Shown here: positions 48,318-57,762 of the stretch, piece after piece
Numbering within the stretch: the first letter of the stretch is position 1
How the letters are laid out: every line of letters begins with the position of its first letter
Assembly (NCBI GenBank): GCA_002189035.1
Contig: NEEC01000002.1
Span: forward strand, 992,001 to 1,056,000
DNA length: 64,000 bases
Direction of reading: 5' to 3'
Source of the DNA: Utricularia gibba
Taxonomy: Eukaryota > Streptophyta > Magnoliopsida > Lamiales > Lentibulariaceae
Program-made: the position numbers and the translations under genes
Notes under the pieces: model-generated
What the model saw: the letters and a program-made list of their open reading frames with translations, nothing else
Told to the model about the DNA's origin: nothing
The model's database searches: none

Positions 48318-50181
48318 ATGGGATGTTTCACAGCGCTCAAGGGCAAGAAGAAATTTGAGCAGACTAGCTGTGTTAGGAGTACAAATGCACGGAAGCATTT
48401 GCTGACAGTGTTGCCTGAACCGCAGACCGGTACTCCCACTCTACATTCTGCACCACCAAGCTTCAGAGCAAGGGTGAAACCTTTGCAATCAAGTCAGGGA
48501 GTATGCCGCAGTAGAATAAGGACCCTATCCTCTCCATCAGGTATGGATGCTGCTGAACAATTTTCTTCCGTATATCCTCAGTCTGAGGAGCTAGAGGAGC
48601 AAAGGATCCGGATTGTTTCTGGGAAAGAGCACAATTCTCTGAGACCTCAACCACTTCCTCTACCATCTTCATTTGGAGCTAATGCCCTGAAGCCAACACC
48701 TAATTTTCGGATAGTCAGTAATAGTGAACCTCTTGACATGTCTGGGCCACTTCCTCTGCCACCTTGCCCCATTCCAACGTCCTTGGGGGCTATTGTTGAT
48801 TTCCCATATGAAGAAATTGCATCGGCTTGTGATAACTTCTCTCCTGAGAGATGTGTATCCGAGGGTCTCTACTCAACTGTTTACCGTGCTACGTTTTCTG
48901 AAAATGTATCTGGGTGGAAAAAGTTTGAGGCAATGGTCATTCGTCTCCACTCAAGCAATCAGGTATCTACTGGTTATTGGTTTTAGCGTCATATCATTTT
49001 GTTTGACACTAATCTAGAATACTACTTCAGGGTTTGAGAGAATTCGTGAATGATGTTAACATGCTTGCCTCTCTGCAACATCAATTTCTTTGCAAATTGA
49101 TCGGTTTTCATGCCCGGGAAAACTCAGATTTCAGGATGCTGGTTTATGAGAGGTTGTTTCATGGAAGTCTTGATAAGATTTTGTATGGCAGATCAAATGG
49201 TCCTCCTATTGACTGGAACAGCCGAATGAGGGTTGCTTTAAGTGCTGCACAAGGCTTAACCTTCCTGCATGAAGAAGGTCCTTTCCAGGTAGTAATTTGA
49301 TATCATATCTAAACCCAAAACTGATTTCTTAATTCGGCTAATCCATCTCCTGTTCACTAGGCTATGTTCTATGATTTTACAACTGTAAATATCCAGATCG
49401 ACAAAGACTTTAGTGCAAAGCTTTCTGGATATGGTTGCGTTGGCCATATTCCAGAGGTGGATTCTTCAGAGTGCTCGGTTAGTGTGTATTAACATTAAAG
49501 GCAGCTGCATCCGTTGGTGATTACCTTTCTATTGTGCATAACTTCTTTGATAAACTCATTATTCTTCAGGCGTTGGGAAATCTTTCCGTGGAAACGCTGG
49601 AACGTGGTTTGCTAACCCCAAAGAGCAATGTGTGGAGTTTTGGTGTTGTGCTTCTTGAATTGCTGACTGGAAGAAAAAACCTTGACATTCGGCAGCTGAA
49701 AGAAGAGAGAAACTTGGTCAGATGGAGTCGACCCTTCTTAGCCGATGATTGCAGGCTGTCACTTATAATGGATCCTCAGCTCAAGGGACATTTTCCTGTG
49801 AAAGCAGCTCGGAAAGTGGCTGACATTGCTCAACAATGTCTCAACGTGGATCCATCTGAAAGACCAACCATGAGGACAGTTGTGGATCACCTCAAATCCA
49901 TACAGGATATGAAGTACACATCCCGGTTTCCTCTTCAAGTACCTAGAGAAGTCCATGGAAAATACATGTCAAGATCCCCCAGTCTTAACATGATCATTAC
50001 CCCAGCTCCAAAGTCCCTCGTTTCCCCTTCCCCTCCTGCTGCTCGACAAACTCTGCTTTTACCGACACTCTCTCTTCCTCCAAGAAGATGCTCATCTACT
50101 CTGTTATGGGAGGAAAGTGATCGGCAGGGGAGACAGGAATCCAGAAAATCATCATCCTCAGTCTCTTATGGGTACATGTGA
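48318..50181 (+). CDS. Atypical receptor-like cytoplasmic kinase (probable pseudokinase)
   Basis: Four exons: 48318-48962, 49031-49288, 49361-49477, 49570-50181; 543 residues. The start MGCFTALKGKKK has Gly2 and Cys3, fitting N-myristoylation and palmitoylation at the plasma membrane. A Pro/Ser-rich region of ~180 residues leads to a kinase-like fold: FPYEEIASACDNFSPE, LASLQHQFLCKLIGFHA, MLVYERLFHGSLDKILYG, GLTFLHEEG, TPKSNVWSFGVVLLELLTG, ERPTMRTVVDHL. Catalytic elements are lost: the HRD position reads FYDF, the DFG position reads SGYG, and the glycine loop is degenerate. Because the reading frame is intact and relatives with the same SGYGC motif exist in other plants (from memory), this looks like a conserved non-catalytic scaffold and not a decayed gene. 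RLCK VII-like by overall layout. Confidence 0.85.
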
Positions 50182-50545
50182 AGGATCCTTGTTAATGAGC
50201 TCTTTTCATCTTCAATTTTATCCCTTGAGCAATCTTATGTTACAAATCACATATATAGAAGCTGAATATATTCAGTAGATTGGTTGAGAATTTGTTGGGC
50301 TGTCTATAAATGCTTGTAAGTTCTAGACACATCTTCCTCTTTTTAGTTGGCCAGGTATATTCTTCTCATCCCCAAAATGTTTTTGGATGGTTGCAGCTTT
50401 TTCACTGTACCAGACAATTTCTGTATATTCATCCTGTTGTATTGCATGTATCCCAAAATTCAACTGCCTCTGTATATGATTCATGATCTTAATGCTATTT
50501 ATATTAGTAATGCTGTAGTAATAATGTTCAGTGACAGAGCAGAGA
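50182..50545. other. Intergenic between convergent genes
   Basis: 3' regions of the RLCK and VAL genes; no further feature seen. Confidence 0.6.
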
Positions 50546-53500
50546 TCAGGGCTGTTGATCGCACGCTTGATCTTTTTCCTGGTCTTCCTCTTGGGTTGTA
50601 ACTGTAAAATCTTTCTTGCCATGCGCTGGAGCAATGATCTCTAAGCTCTTGAGCCCATTTTGCCTAAGATATGTGTGCAAGGGCAAACTCGCTTCTTGCA
50701 GTAGGCTCATCATGCTCACACGCCCGCTGCATGCGGTTGCTGGTTCTTGAAATGGAAGGCAATTCAAATCTATTCCTTCTTCATCACCTTGGCATCCAGG
50801 AGTCTGGATCTCTGATCCCCTCTCGTTGTCAAACAGTGATGACGCTTGAAGAGGGATGCTCTCGACCTCTGTTTCCTCCTGCTCCACAGCATGCTGAATC
50901 CTTCCTGCTGTTTCTGATTGGCGCTTCATCTTGCGCATCATCAAGGTCTTGAATCGCCTCTTGACAGTCATGCAGACATTACATGTGCATGTGGGCTTGT
51001 GCTTGCCTTTGCCACTGGGAGGCTGTATGCATACGATACAAGAGCAGCCAGATCGGTGACGTGGGTGTTTTGTAGTCATTGCAACCGACATTGTGGTTTC
51101 CCTGATCTCACTCCCGGTTGCTACTGCATTTCAGGCGGGTTCCATGACCGGAGCCTCAGTTCCATAAGGTGGTCTGCAATCATTTAGAAGTCAAAAACAG
51201 TAGGAATACAATACCTTTGTTTCTTCCAAGAAGAAATTGCAGCTCGCTGGAGCTCAGTTCATCTGGAGCAGAGCAGGAGCTCCTGATCCCAACAATTATA
51301 CAGAGTGATGAAAGGCTGTATATTGAATCGGCATTCGAACTATTGAATACAGTTGATTCAGGAAACTATCTTCTATACAAACCTTGTCAGGCCGCTCACA
51401 TTGTCTTGGCATGCCCATTTTGAAGGAACAAGGAAATCAGCCGGGTGTTTACGCCATTTTAAGCAAGAATCACACTGAGTGAACTGCTCATATTCACTGC
51501 ATTTTCCGCAAAGACGAGTCATTCAAGTTCCCATGATGATCATTCTAGGAGTATGCTCATTTAGTGGCCTTTTGGGAACAGGGGAAGAGTTTCACTACCC
51601 GGAGAGACGAACAACGAAGACACTTCTCTTTGCGAAAACAGGCGGCTCCTGACAACAAAGAACATCAGTTGAAAGCTCCGCAATGAAGGCTGGAAATGGA
51701 AAAGTTGTTCCTACTTCAAACTCTTCAAACTCATGATCATCCACTGAGAAAGTGCTTGGCTGAACTCTTGGAGGTGCCCTCAGCATATCCTGTACCTCTT
51801 CCCAAGTGAAACTCAGCTCCAATGGATCTTGCCCATCAATTAGAATCTGTTTGTTTTTCGAGCCAATGTTTCTTCTTTTGTGTCGTGGAAACAACATTGA
51901 TGGAGCTACGACATTCTCTTCAGTGTCATACAAGCTCCTGTCTGTGACTTGGGGACCTGCAATCTTAGACAAGACTCTCACGGTAAGATTCCGACTTGAG
52001 TTATTCTGCATGCTTTCCAGAGGTAGATCACAGTGAGAAGCACAGCCACCACTACTGGTATCAAGTGGGTCCTGCTCCATTATCAATCTGAGTGTTAATC
52101 AAGGAGCCATTTCTGAAACCATCGTACTTGATGCTACCTTGTCCAGATAGGTGCTAGTTGAGGCTTTTCGGCAACCCATCAGAAGCTTTCCGTCGGGATC
52201 TATACGACTGAAAGTCACTGGCAGATGAAGGGCCAAAGAAATGAGAAAAGAAGCTCCGGTGATAAGATAAGAAATCATACCAAATGTTGAAACCATACCG
52301 GTGTCTCCAGCTTGTAACTGCATTGATTGAATGAATGGGGAAACACCTTCCAAAACATACATTCTGCTTTTGTTGTTCGGCCAAAACCGGAACTGTAACA
52401 TCCATTCATTTCCTTTTACATCCTGAATCCTCAGAGGAAGGCCCTCTGGCCTTGTGATTGGCGGAAAGTATGCCTGCCATGTTTCATGTTTCAGTCAGAG
52501 GATATGCTGCTATCAGACAATGAAGGCATGTCTGAGTTCTGCACTCAGCACGCCCAGAAGATTGAAAGAACAGTAACCGAACATCAATAAACATATCATA
52601 ATGTTCAACATACTTCAGCACAGGATTTAGGGAGAACTAGACGACCAATCCGGCCAGCATCACTGGCACTTAGAAGCTTTTCAAACAAGGGAACAATGAT
52701 TGAGTTTGAATTTCCGATGATGAATCAAGGAGATTGCAAAATAATTTGATTAACAGACAAAGTGCATGTAATAACAGTGTTAAATCAAGGATACTCCCTA
52801 GACATTTGCTGCAGTTCCTGATCAGCTATTCGAGGATGGTAGCGCGCAAGTAGTTGATTCTTGATGATCCTTTCCACCCTTGCAGCTGGCACCCGAGGGA
52901 CAATGCAGGAGTTTTGTGTTGAAGCAGGACCAGAATCTGATATCTTCAGTGAGAGGCCAAGAAGAACCCCTTCTTGACAGGAAGATGATTCATTAGGTTC
53001 ATGCATGAAACCATCAGCAGACATGCTGATGCTCACGTTTGTCAAAGCTAATGGAGTGTTGTTTCGATCCACTGAATTCTCCTTTAAACCACAGGTTCTA
53101 ATTCTGTCATGCCGTGGTGCCTGCACTAGCCCCTGGAAAAGTAAGATTACACCAAACACTGCATGAGTATCTTCTACACAACTTACAGAAAAACGACAAG
53201 GTGCACTAAAATTCATAAAACTTACAGACGGTAACAAAGAATTGCCGGTGCAAATCTTGCAGCACAGACCACCGGTATCAAGAAGTTCAATCATTGAACT
53301 AGAAGCAATACATCCACCATGAAGGCGCTACCAACAACGGAAGGTCATGAAAAAGAAAACTAAAGTAAGAGAAGCTTCCCACCAAGCAGAATAATGAATT
53401 ATGATTAGCAGTTCATAAAAGTTGCCATCCACCTTCCCGCATGAGGTGCACTCTCTCCATCCTGAATCATGAGAATGGAAGGTTTCACAAAAGACCAAGT

Positions 53501-53775
53501 TTTTGTACACAATCCTGCCAAATATAACTGCTTTGTTTAGAAAATGGTACAATTTCAACAAATCCACAATAATCGATCGGCCAAAAAAACTCTGATCATT
53601 TGCACTTCAAACAGAGTTGAAAACAAACGAAACAGAAAAAGGCTCTGCTTTCACTTCTCAATGAATCATACCCACAGCTGGGACAGAGAGTCGCAAACGC
53701 ACCGGACTTCAAAGGCCATCCTTCAACCCATTCATCGAAACTCGAATTTTCGCATAATGGATTCATGCACTTCAT
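50546..53775 (-). CDS. VAL: VAL-family B3/CW transcriptional repressor
   Basis: Twelve exons on the minus strand: 53775-53672, 53514-53433, 53327-53226, 53132-52795, 52713-52614, 52473-52299, 52217-52138, 52074-51715, 51648-51599, 51496-51383, 51282-51215, 51123-50546; 716 residues. In order: PHD-like zinc region (CMNPLC...[27 protein letters not shown]), the B3 domain ([55 protein letters not shown]), a CW domain ([22 protein letters not shown]), a Cys-rich block ([27 protein letters not shown]) and an EAR motif (IDLNCLP). VAL proteins bind RY elements and recruit Polycomb to silence seed-maturation genes and FLC. Which of VAL1-3 is unclear. The intron after exon 4 looks U12-type. Acceptors 52075 and 51124 were chosen because they alone keep the frame. 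In-frame ATGs extend to 53808. Confidence 0.87.
52714..52794 (-). other. Probable U12-type intron with non-AG 3' end in the VAL gene
   Basis: The 5' splice site GTATCCTT matches the minor-spliceosome consensus at all eight positions, and TCCTTGAT at about 52732-52725 matches the U12 branch site. Exon 4 and exon 5 are both clearly coding (QELQQMS before, [12 protein letters not shown] after) and need this intron for phase, yet no AG lies between the branch site and exon 5; the best-phased end is GG, 10-12 bases past the branch point. Confidence 0.6.
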
Positions 53776-54714
53776 TTCAGAAGCAAGAAAAGAAAATGGG
53801 GAGACCAAAAGAAGCTAATGGGGTCTTATCAACTTCAAAACAATTGGGGAATGGAGAGGCATCGGGAAACCTTATAAGGCACGCCGGACTTAGAAAAACA
53901 CTGATGATTGCGGGATTGTTGAGAAAGATACATGCAAACGGATTCGCAGGTTGGTAGCTGCCACATCCCATCAAACACCAACTTTTTTCATTTCACTAGA
54001 CTAGCATTCTTTTGTTTCCATAATACAAAAGATGAAAAGCACTGTGCCTCAGTGCTTGTTCATGACTTCTTGATTTTGAGTTCATAGTCGTCAAATAAAA
54101 TTGACAGGATTGCCAGGGAAGTACATGCATGATACAATTTAGGAATTAAGAGCTACACTACAAAGGCTGGTCTCTGAACAGAGGCACAACTGAAGGCAGT
54201 GCAACAGAAAAAAAATATGTAGAGCGAAAGAGGCAGCTCGCAGTCTTGAACCATCAAAATTATGATCTGGGAACACTCGAAAATGGACGTAAGACCAAAG
54301 CACTTTTTACAGTATGAAACTTTTGTGGGTTTGCAAAACATCCAAATCCAAGATCATGCCTTGCGCACAAAAAAAAAACGATCATTCAAATCATATGACT
54401 CGATAGTAGACCTGGAAATGGGGATCATACCAAGCTTGCATTTCCATATCCCCGAAACCAGAAACGAACATTTCACAGGGATTTGGATTGGGATCAAAGC
54501 ACACAGGGGCCTCGGCATGGTGGGGAAGTAGGGAGGAAAAGCGAGAGCTTTGATTTCATTTAATCTCATACATAAAATTAAACTTATTTTTCAATATAAA
54601 ATGCAATATATATCATGCGATTTTGATTTTTTTTGGCTCAATAAATATAGTCAAAATTTTTTTAATAATCAGATATGAATTATATTAAGATGTAGGGCTT
54701 TGTGCGTAAAGCCA
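53776..54714. other. Intergenic and VAL leader
   Basis: Leader and promoter of VAL are expected here on the minus strand; a leader intron is possible. Short open frames on both strands resemble nothing. 54560-54690 is AT-rich. Confidence 0.45.
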
Positions 54715-55135
54715 TCAACTCCCGCTGCAACTATCGGAAGCGGTTGCGCCAGCGACGGCCGCCGTGATCTTCATATTTTTCTCTTCCTGCTTCTCCCTCA
54801 ATGATCGAACTGGAGAAACCCTCTACATCAAGAATTCAAGAAAAAAGCATTTCAGATTCGGAGGGAATGAGCGAGTTCACGAGGATGCGAATAACGCAAC
54901 TTACAACGCACGTCAGTTTGATTTCTTTGAGCCGGTACAATCGATCCACCTCACTCTCCAGATGGTTCTGCAATTCTCCTCTTTTCGAAACCTCGTCCAT
55001 TTGCAAGTCCAAGAAACGAACCCTCTGTTTCAGCATCTTCTCGGTTTTCACCTTGTCGGCTCTCTGCCTCTCCATTCTTTCTCGGACGGCTTTCAGCTCC
55101 TCCTCCAACGATGAATCGAAGGATCGCATATCCAT
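54715..55135 (-). CDS. Small coiled-coil protein of unknown function
   Basis: Two exons on the minus strand, 55135-54905 and 54822-54715; the donor GTAAGT and acceptor TGTAG are in phase, giving 112 residues. Nearly all of exon 1 is one coiled coil rich in Glu, Arg and Lys (SLEEELKAVRERMERQ, KTEKMLKQRV, LDLQMDEVSKRGEL, EVDRLYRLKEIKLTC). Exon 2 adds RVSPVRSLREKQEEKN and a short tail. I recognise the family as plant-specific but know no function. Upstream, the neighbouring frame reads ISNKENNNNPSIYDPF, which looks like the natural N-terminus of such proteins; it would join if one C were added to the CCC run at 55136-55138. No ATG is visible at the expected start of that extension. The gene's 5' side is interrupted by the element at 55412. 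Confidence 0.6.
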
Positions 55136-55411
55136 GGGAGGTTGGGTTTTCGAAATGGGTCGTAGATCGAAGGATTGTTGTTGTTCTCCTTATTGGAGAT
55201 GTGAATGGGCTGGACCTCGGATTGTTTCGTTGGAAGTGGGTTTCCGTGTGCGGCTATGGGTGGAGGATTCTTTTGTGCGGGTGGTCTGCAACTTGATTGG
55301 GGCGGTCGCCGACGAAGGTAGCGGAGGCATTTGGCCCCTCTGCCAACTCTGTGAGTGAAAGTTCGAGCAGCGAGAGGGGGGAAAGTGTCGGCGATTGGGG
55401 TTTGAATTTGA

Positions 55412-56101
55412 GGCTGAGTTGGTGATATACATCTTTTTGCATTTTTTGTTTGCAAAATACATCTTCTTGTATTAAGTTAGTAAAATACATAATTTTACTA
55501 AATCGACTGCGATTGCTGTTGACTCCGTCGCATTTGGAATGAAGTCCGCCAAGTTCATCGTCATTCACCCGCCGGTCCAGAAATCTGGCCCCACCATTGC
55601 CGCCTAGCACCACGCGGTGCTGAAGGTTATCATCTTCTTCGGCCAGGCTTTATGTTTAAGCCAGACCTGCGACGTCCGTCATACAAGATGATTCGTCGCT
55701 TCCTGGATCTGTTGCCCATGCCCTTTTATACTATGCGTCGTAGAATTTGCACCGCTGTCAGTAGCCGTATGTCTGCTTCGGAAGTGAGGTACACCGCCGA
55801 AGTTCTCCGGCGACGCCCGCCGCCGTGCAATCTATTGGTTTTTGGGATGACCCACGAAATGTTCCTCTGGAGTTCTCTCAACTTTGGGGCCGTAGAGGCA
55901 CCCGTCAGTCGAAGTCTACGGTGTGCATTACTTCACGAAAGTGAGCCAACTCCGAGATTTGATTCAGTATTACAAGGCGGAGATCAGCGGCGAGTGTCGA
56001 CCGGTGCAATTAATGTAAAATGATGTATTTTCCTAACTCAATACAAAATGATGTATTTTGCAAATAAAAAATACATAAAGATGTATTTTACTAATTTTTT
56101 C
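55412..56101 (+). mobile_element. Non-autonomous Mutator-like element carrying a gene fragment (Pack-MULE type)
   Basis: A 690-bp unit bounded by inverted terminal repeats of 87 bp, 55412-55498 and 56015-56101. The inner 76 bp of the arms match at about 86%, the outer 19 bp less well. Both ends begin with G when read inward, the right one as GAAAAAATTAGTAAAATACA. The unit is flanked by a perfect 10-bp direct repeat, TTGAATTTGA, at 55402-55411 and 56102-56111, within the 9-11 bp target duplication typical of Mutator-like elements. The 516 bp between the arms contain no transposase; they hold a damaged DUF579 gene start. It lies at the 5' side of the small coiled-coil gene and 1.7 kb ahead of FERONIA. 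Confidence 0.78.
55539..56013 (+). pseudogene. DUF579 (IRX15-like/GXM family) gene fragment inside the element
   Basis: The fragment starts at a plausible native ATG (55539): MKSAKFIVIHPPVQKSG resembles the N-terminus of IRX15-type proteins, which act in the Golgi on glucuronoxylan. The frame stops at TAG 55605-55607. A second frame carries SASEVRYTAEVLRRR and PPPCNLLVFGMTHEMFLWSSLN (up to ~55888), the core DUF579 motif. After an internal deletion, a third frame carries HPSVEVYGVHYFTKVSQ and SGECRPVQ up to the right arm. So at least one stop, two frame changes, one internal deletion and loss of the C-terminal half. It cannot make a working enzyme; a chimeric or antisense RNA remains possible. 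Confidence 0.8.
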
Positions 56102-56111
56102 TTGAATTTGA

Positions 56112-57762
56112 ATCAAATAGGCGGATTGACGACTACTCGGTGGGGGTTTTCGTGTGGTCGTGATCAACGTTCAACCTTTTCAAGCTCGATTTCCAATACG
56201 AGCCCCGAACGGTTTTGAAGAACAAGTGGACTCACTTACACCACATTGGTATTTAAGGTTAAAAAAGTTGAAATTTTCCAAGATTTGATTTTTTCGATGC
56301 TGTAGTTGTGAGATTATCATCCTTCCTTTGTTTTTGTTTTCCTTGTAGAAAACATGCACACAGTCACGACCAAAGATGGTTCGGATGTCTGGTCCGTATG
56401 CTGTGGATAACAAAGGACATTGACTGTGGATCGCAGACAACTGACACGTCAAGGGAGGCGTGCTTCTTTAGGCAGAAGCAGGTACAAGTTAGTGGTTGTG
56501 TGATGGCTTCTGTTCTACCTCAAGCGGTAGCTTCTTTTCATAAAGATTCAGAACCCATTAAACTCGGCACTTCGAGGTTCAGCTACATGAATTCCTAGAA
56601 GTTCAGAAATGGGGTTTGCTGGGATTCCTTGTGTATACTTGACTGCTATACCTGGTATTCTAATTGGCGCCATTCAGACCTGCAGCCGCGACTTGAACGA
56701 ATGGAGAGAAACTCGTAGAAAGCCGGGTCCCTCGGTCGCTGACTCTGGTAGAGAATGGGTCTGGGATTTAGCCACAAAGCTTATATCTGAGAGAGGCCTT
56801 TTCCAGAGGGGAAGGCTATCTCTCAAAGTTTCAGCTGGGAAGAATCACACCTGATGACGACACCTTTTTCTTAAAGGTCGAGTTGTCTTTCTGCTTATCG
56901 AGAGGTATGAACGGATCGAAGCTGGTGAAGCATTTCATTCCTGTCGGCAATGGCTGGAGGAGCTCATCAAGGGAAATCTATGGAGATGGAGGAAATGGCT
57001 TCCCCATCGCTTTTAATGGTATATTTTACATTGATACAAAAATGAATACTTGAAGCACGTGTCTAGTTGCAACTTCGGTGTCGTGGGACCCGCACAGGAC
57101 GTAACGCTGGTGCCCCACCGGCGTTCTTTATCGGCCGCTATCCCCGCCATGAATGCGTTGGCACCGCCTCTGCGCAGCTGTCTTCAAAGTTGAAATTGAT
57201 TGCCATTTTCCTTCCAAAATCCGACTAAAAGGGCGATTAATCTATTGGGGTATGATCTTAATGGCCTTCTTCTTGGATCTGTCTGCACAACGTGCAATGC
57301 CAGTGAACTATGTCCATTTTCCCCTGGTCCCCTTACTTTAATCTTAAAGACGTTTTTTTTCTTCCACCCTCCGCCCTCACTTTCAATCTTTTTTCTGCAA
57401 CTCTTCTCGAATTCTCCTATACCCAGAAGCTCTCGTCTTTCTTTTCCTCTGTTTGCGGTCGTAGTTGATTTAAAGCTCGTAATTTTTGGTTTCAAGGTGC
57501 TGATATTTCAGGTAGTTGTTTGTTTTTTACACCTTGTACGAGGTGGGTTTTAAGTAGATCTGAACCAGTTTGGTTAAACTCTTCAGATCGGATATTTAGC
57601 ATCTCCCTGGTGATGTTTGAATCAACTACATTATGCTGTGTTTTCTTGTATTTTGCTTGGTTTGAATTTTTTTTACTTTTCCTTCGTTTTCGAGCCCTTT
57701 CAGATCCCTCGATGTGTTACTGATTTCAGATTTCGTGGGCTGATTGCTGAGCTTGACCATAG
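56112..57762. other. Region upstream of FERONIA, with its probable leader intron
   Basis: 56112-57340 holds short open frames on the plus strand (56504-56598, 56609-56854) that resemble no family. From 57340 the sequence is a pyrimidine-rich leader; a likely leader intron runs from GT at 57497 to AG at 57729, leaving 33 bases before the FERONIA ATG. Leader introns are known in FERONIA genes. Confidence 0.5.

Noticed and set aside
51120-51180. Apparent in-frame TGA/TAG stops ahead of the last VAL exon.
   Set aside because: They vanish when the acceptor ATGCAG ending at 51124 is used; this keeps phase with the exon 51282-51215 and gives an uninterrupted protein.
52075-52140. Frame mismatch between VAL exons 7 and 8.
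   Set aside because: An acceptor at AATGGAG (exon start 52074) restores phase; no indel is needed.
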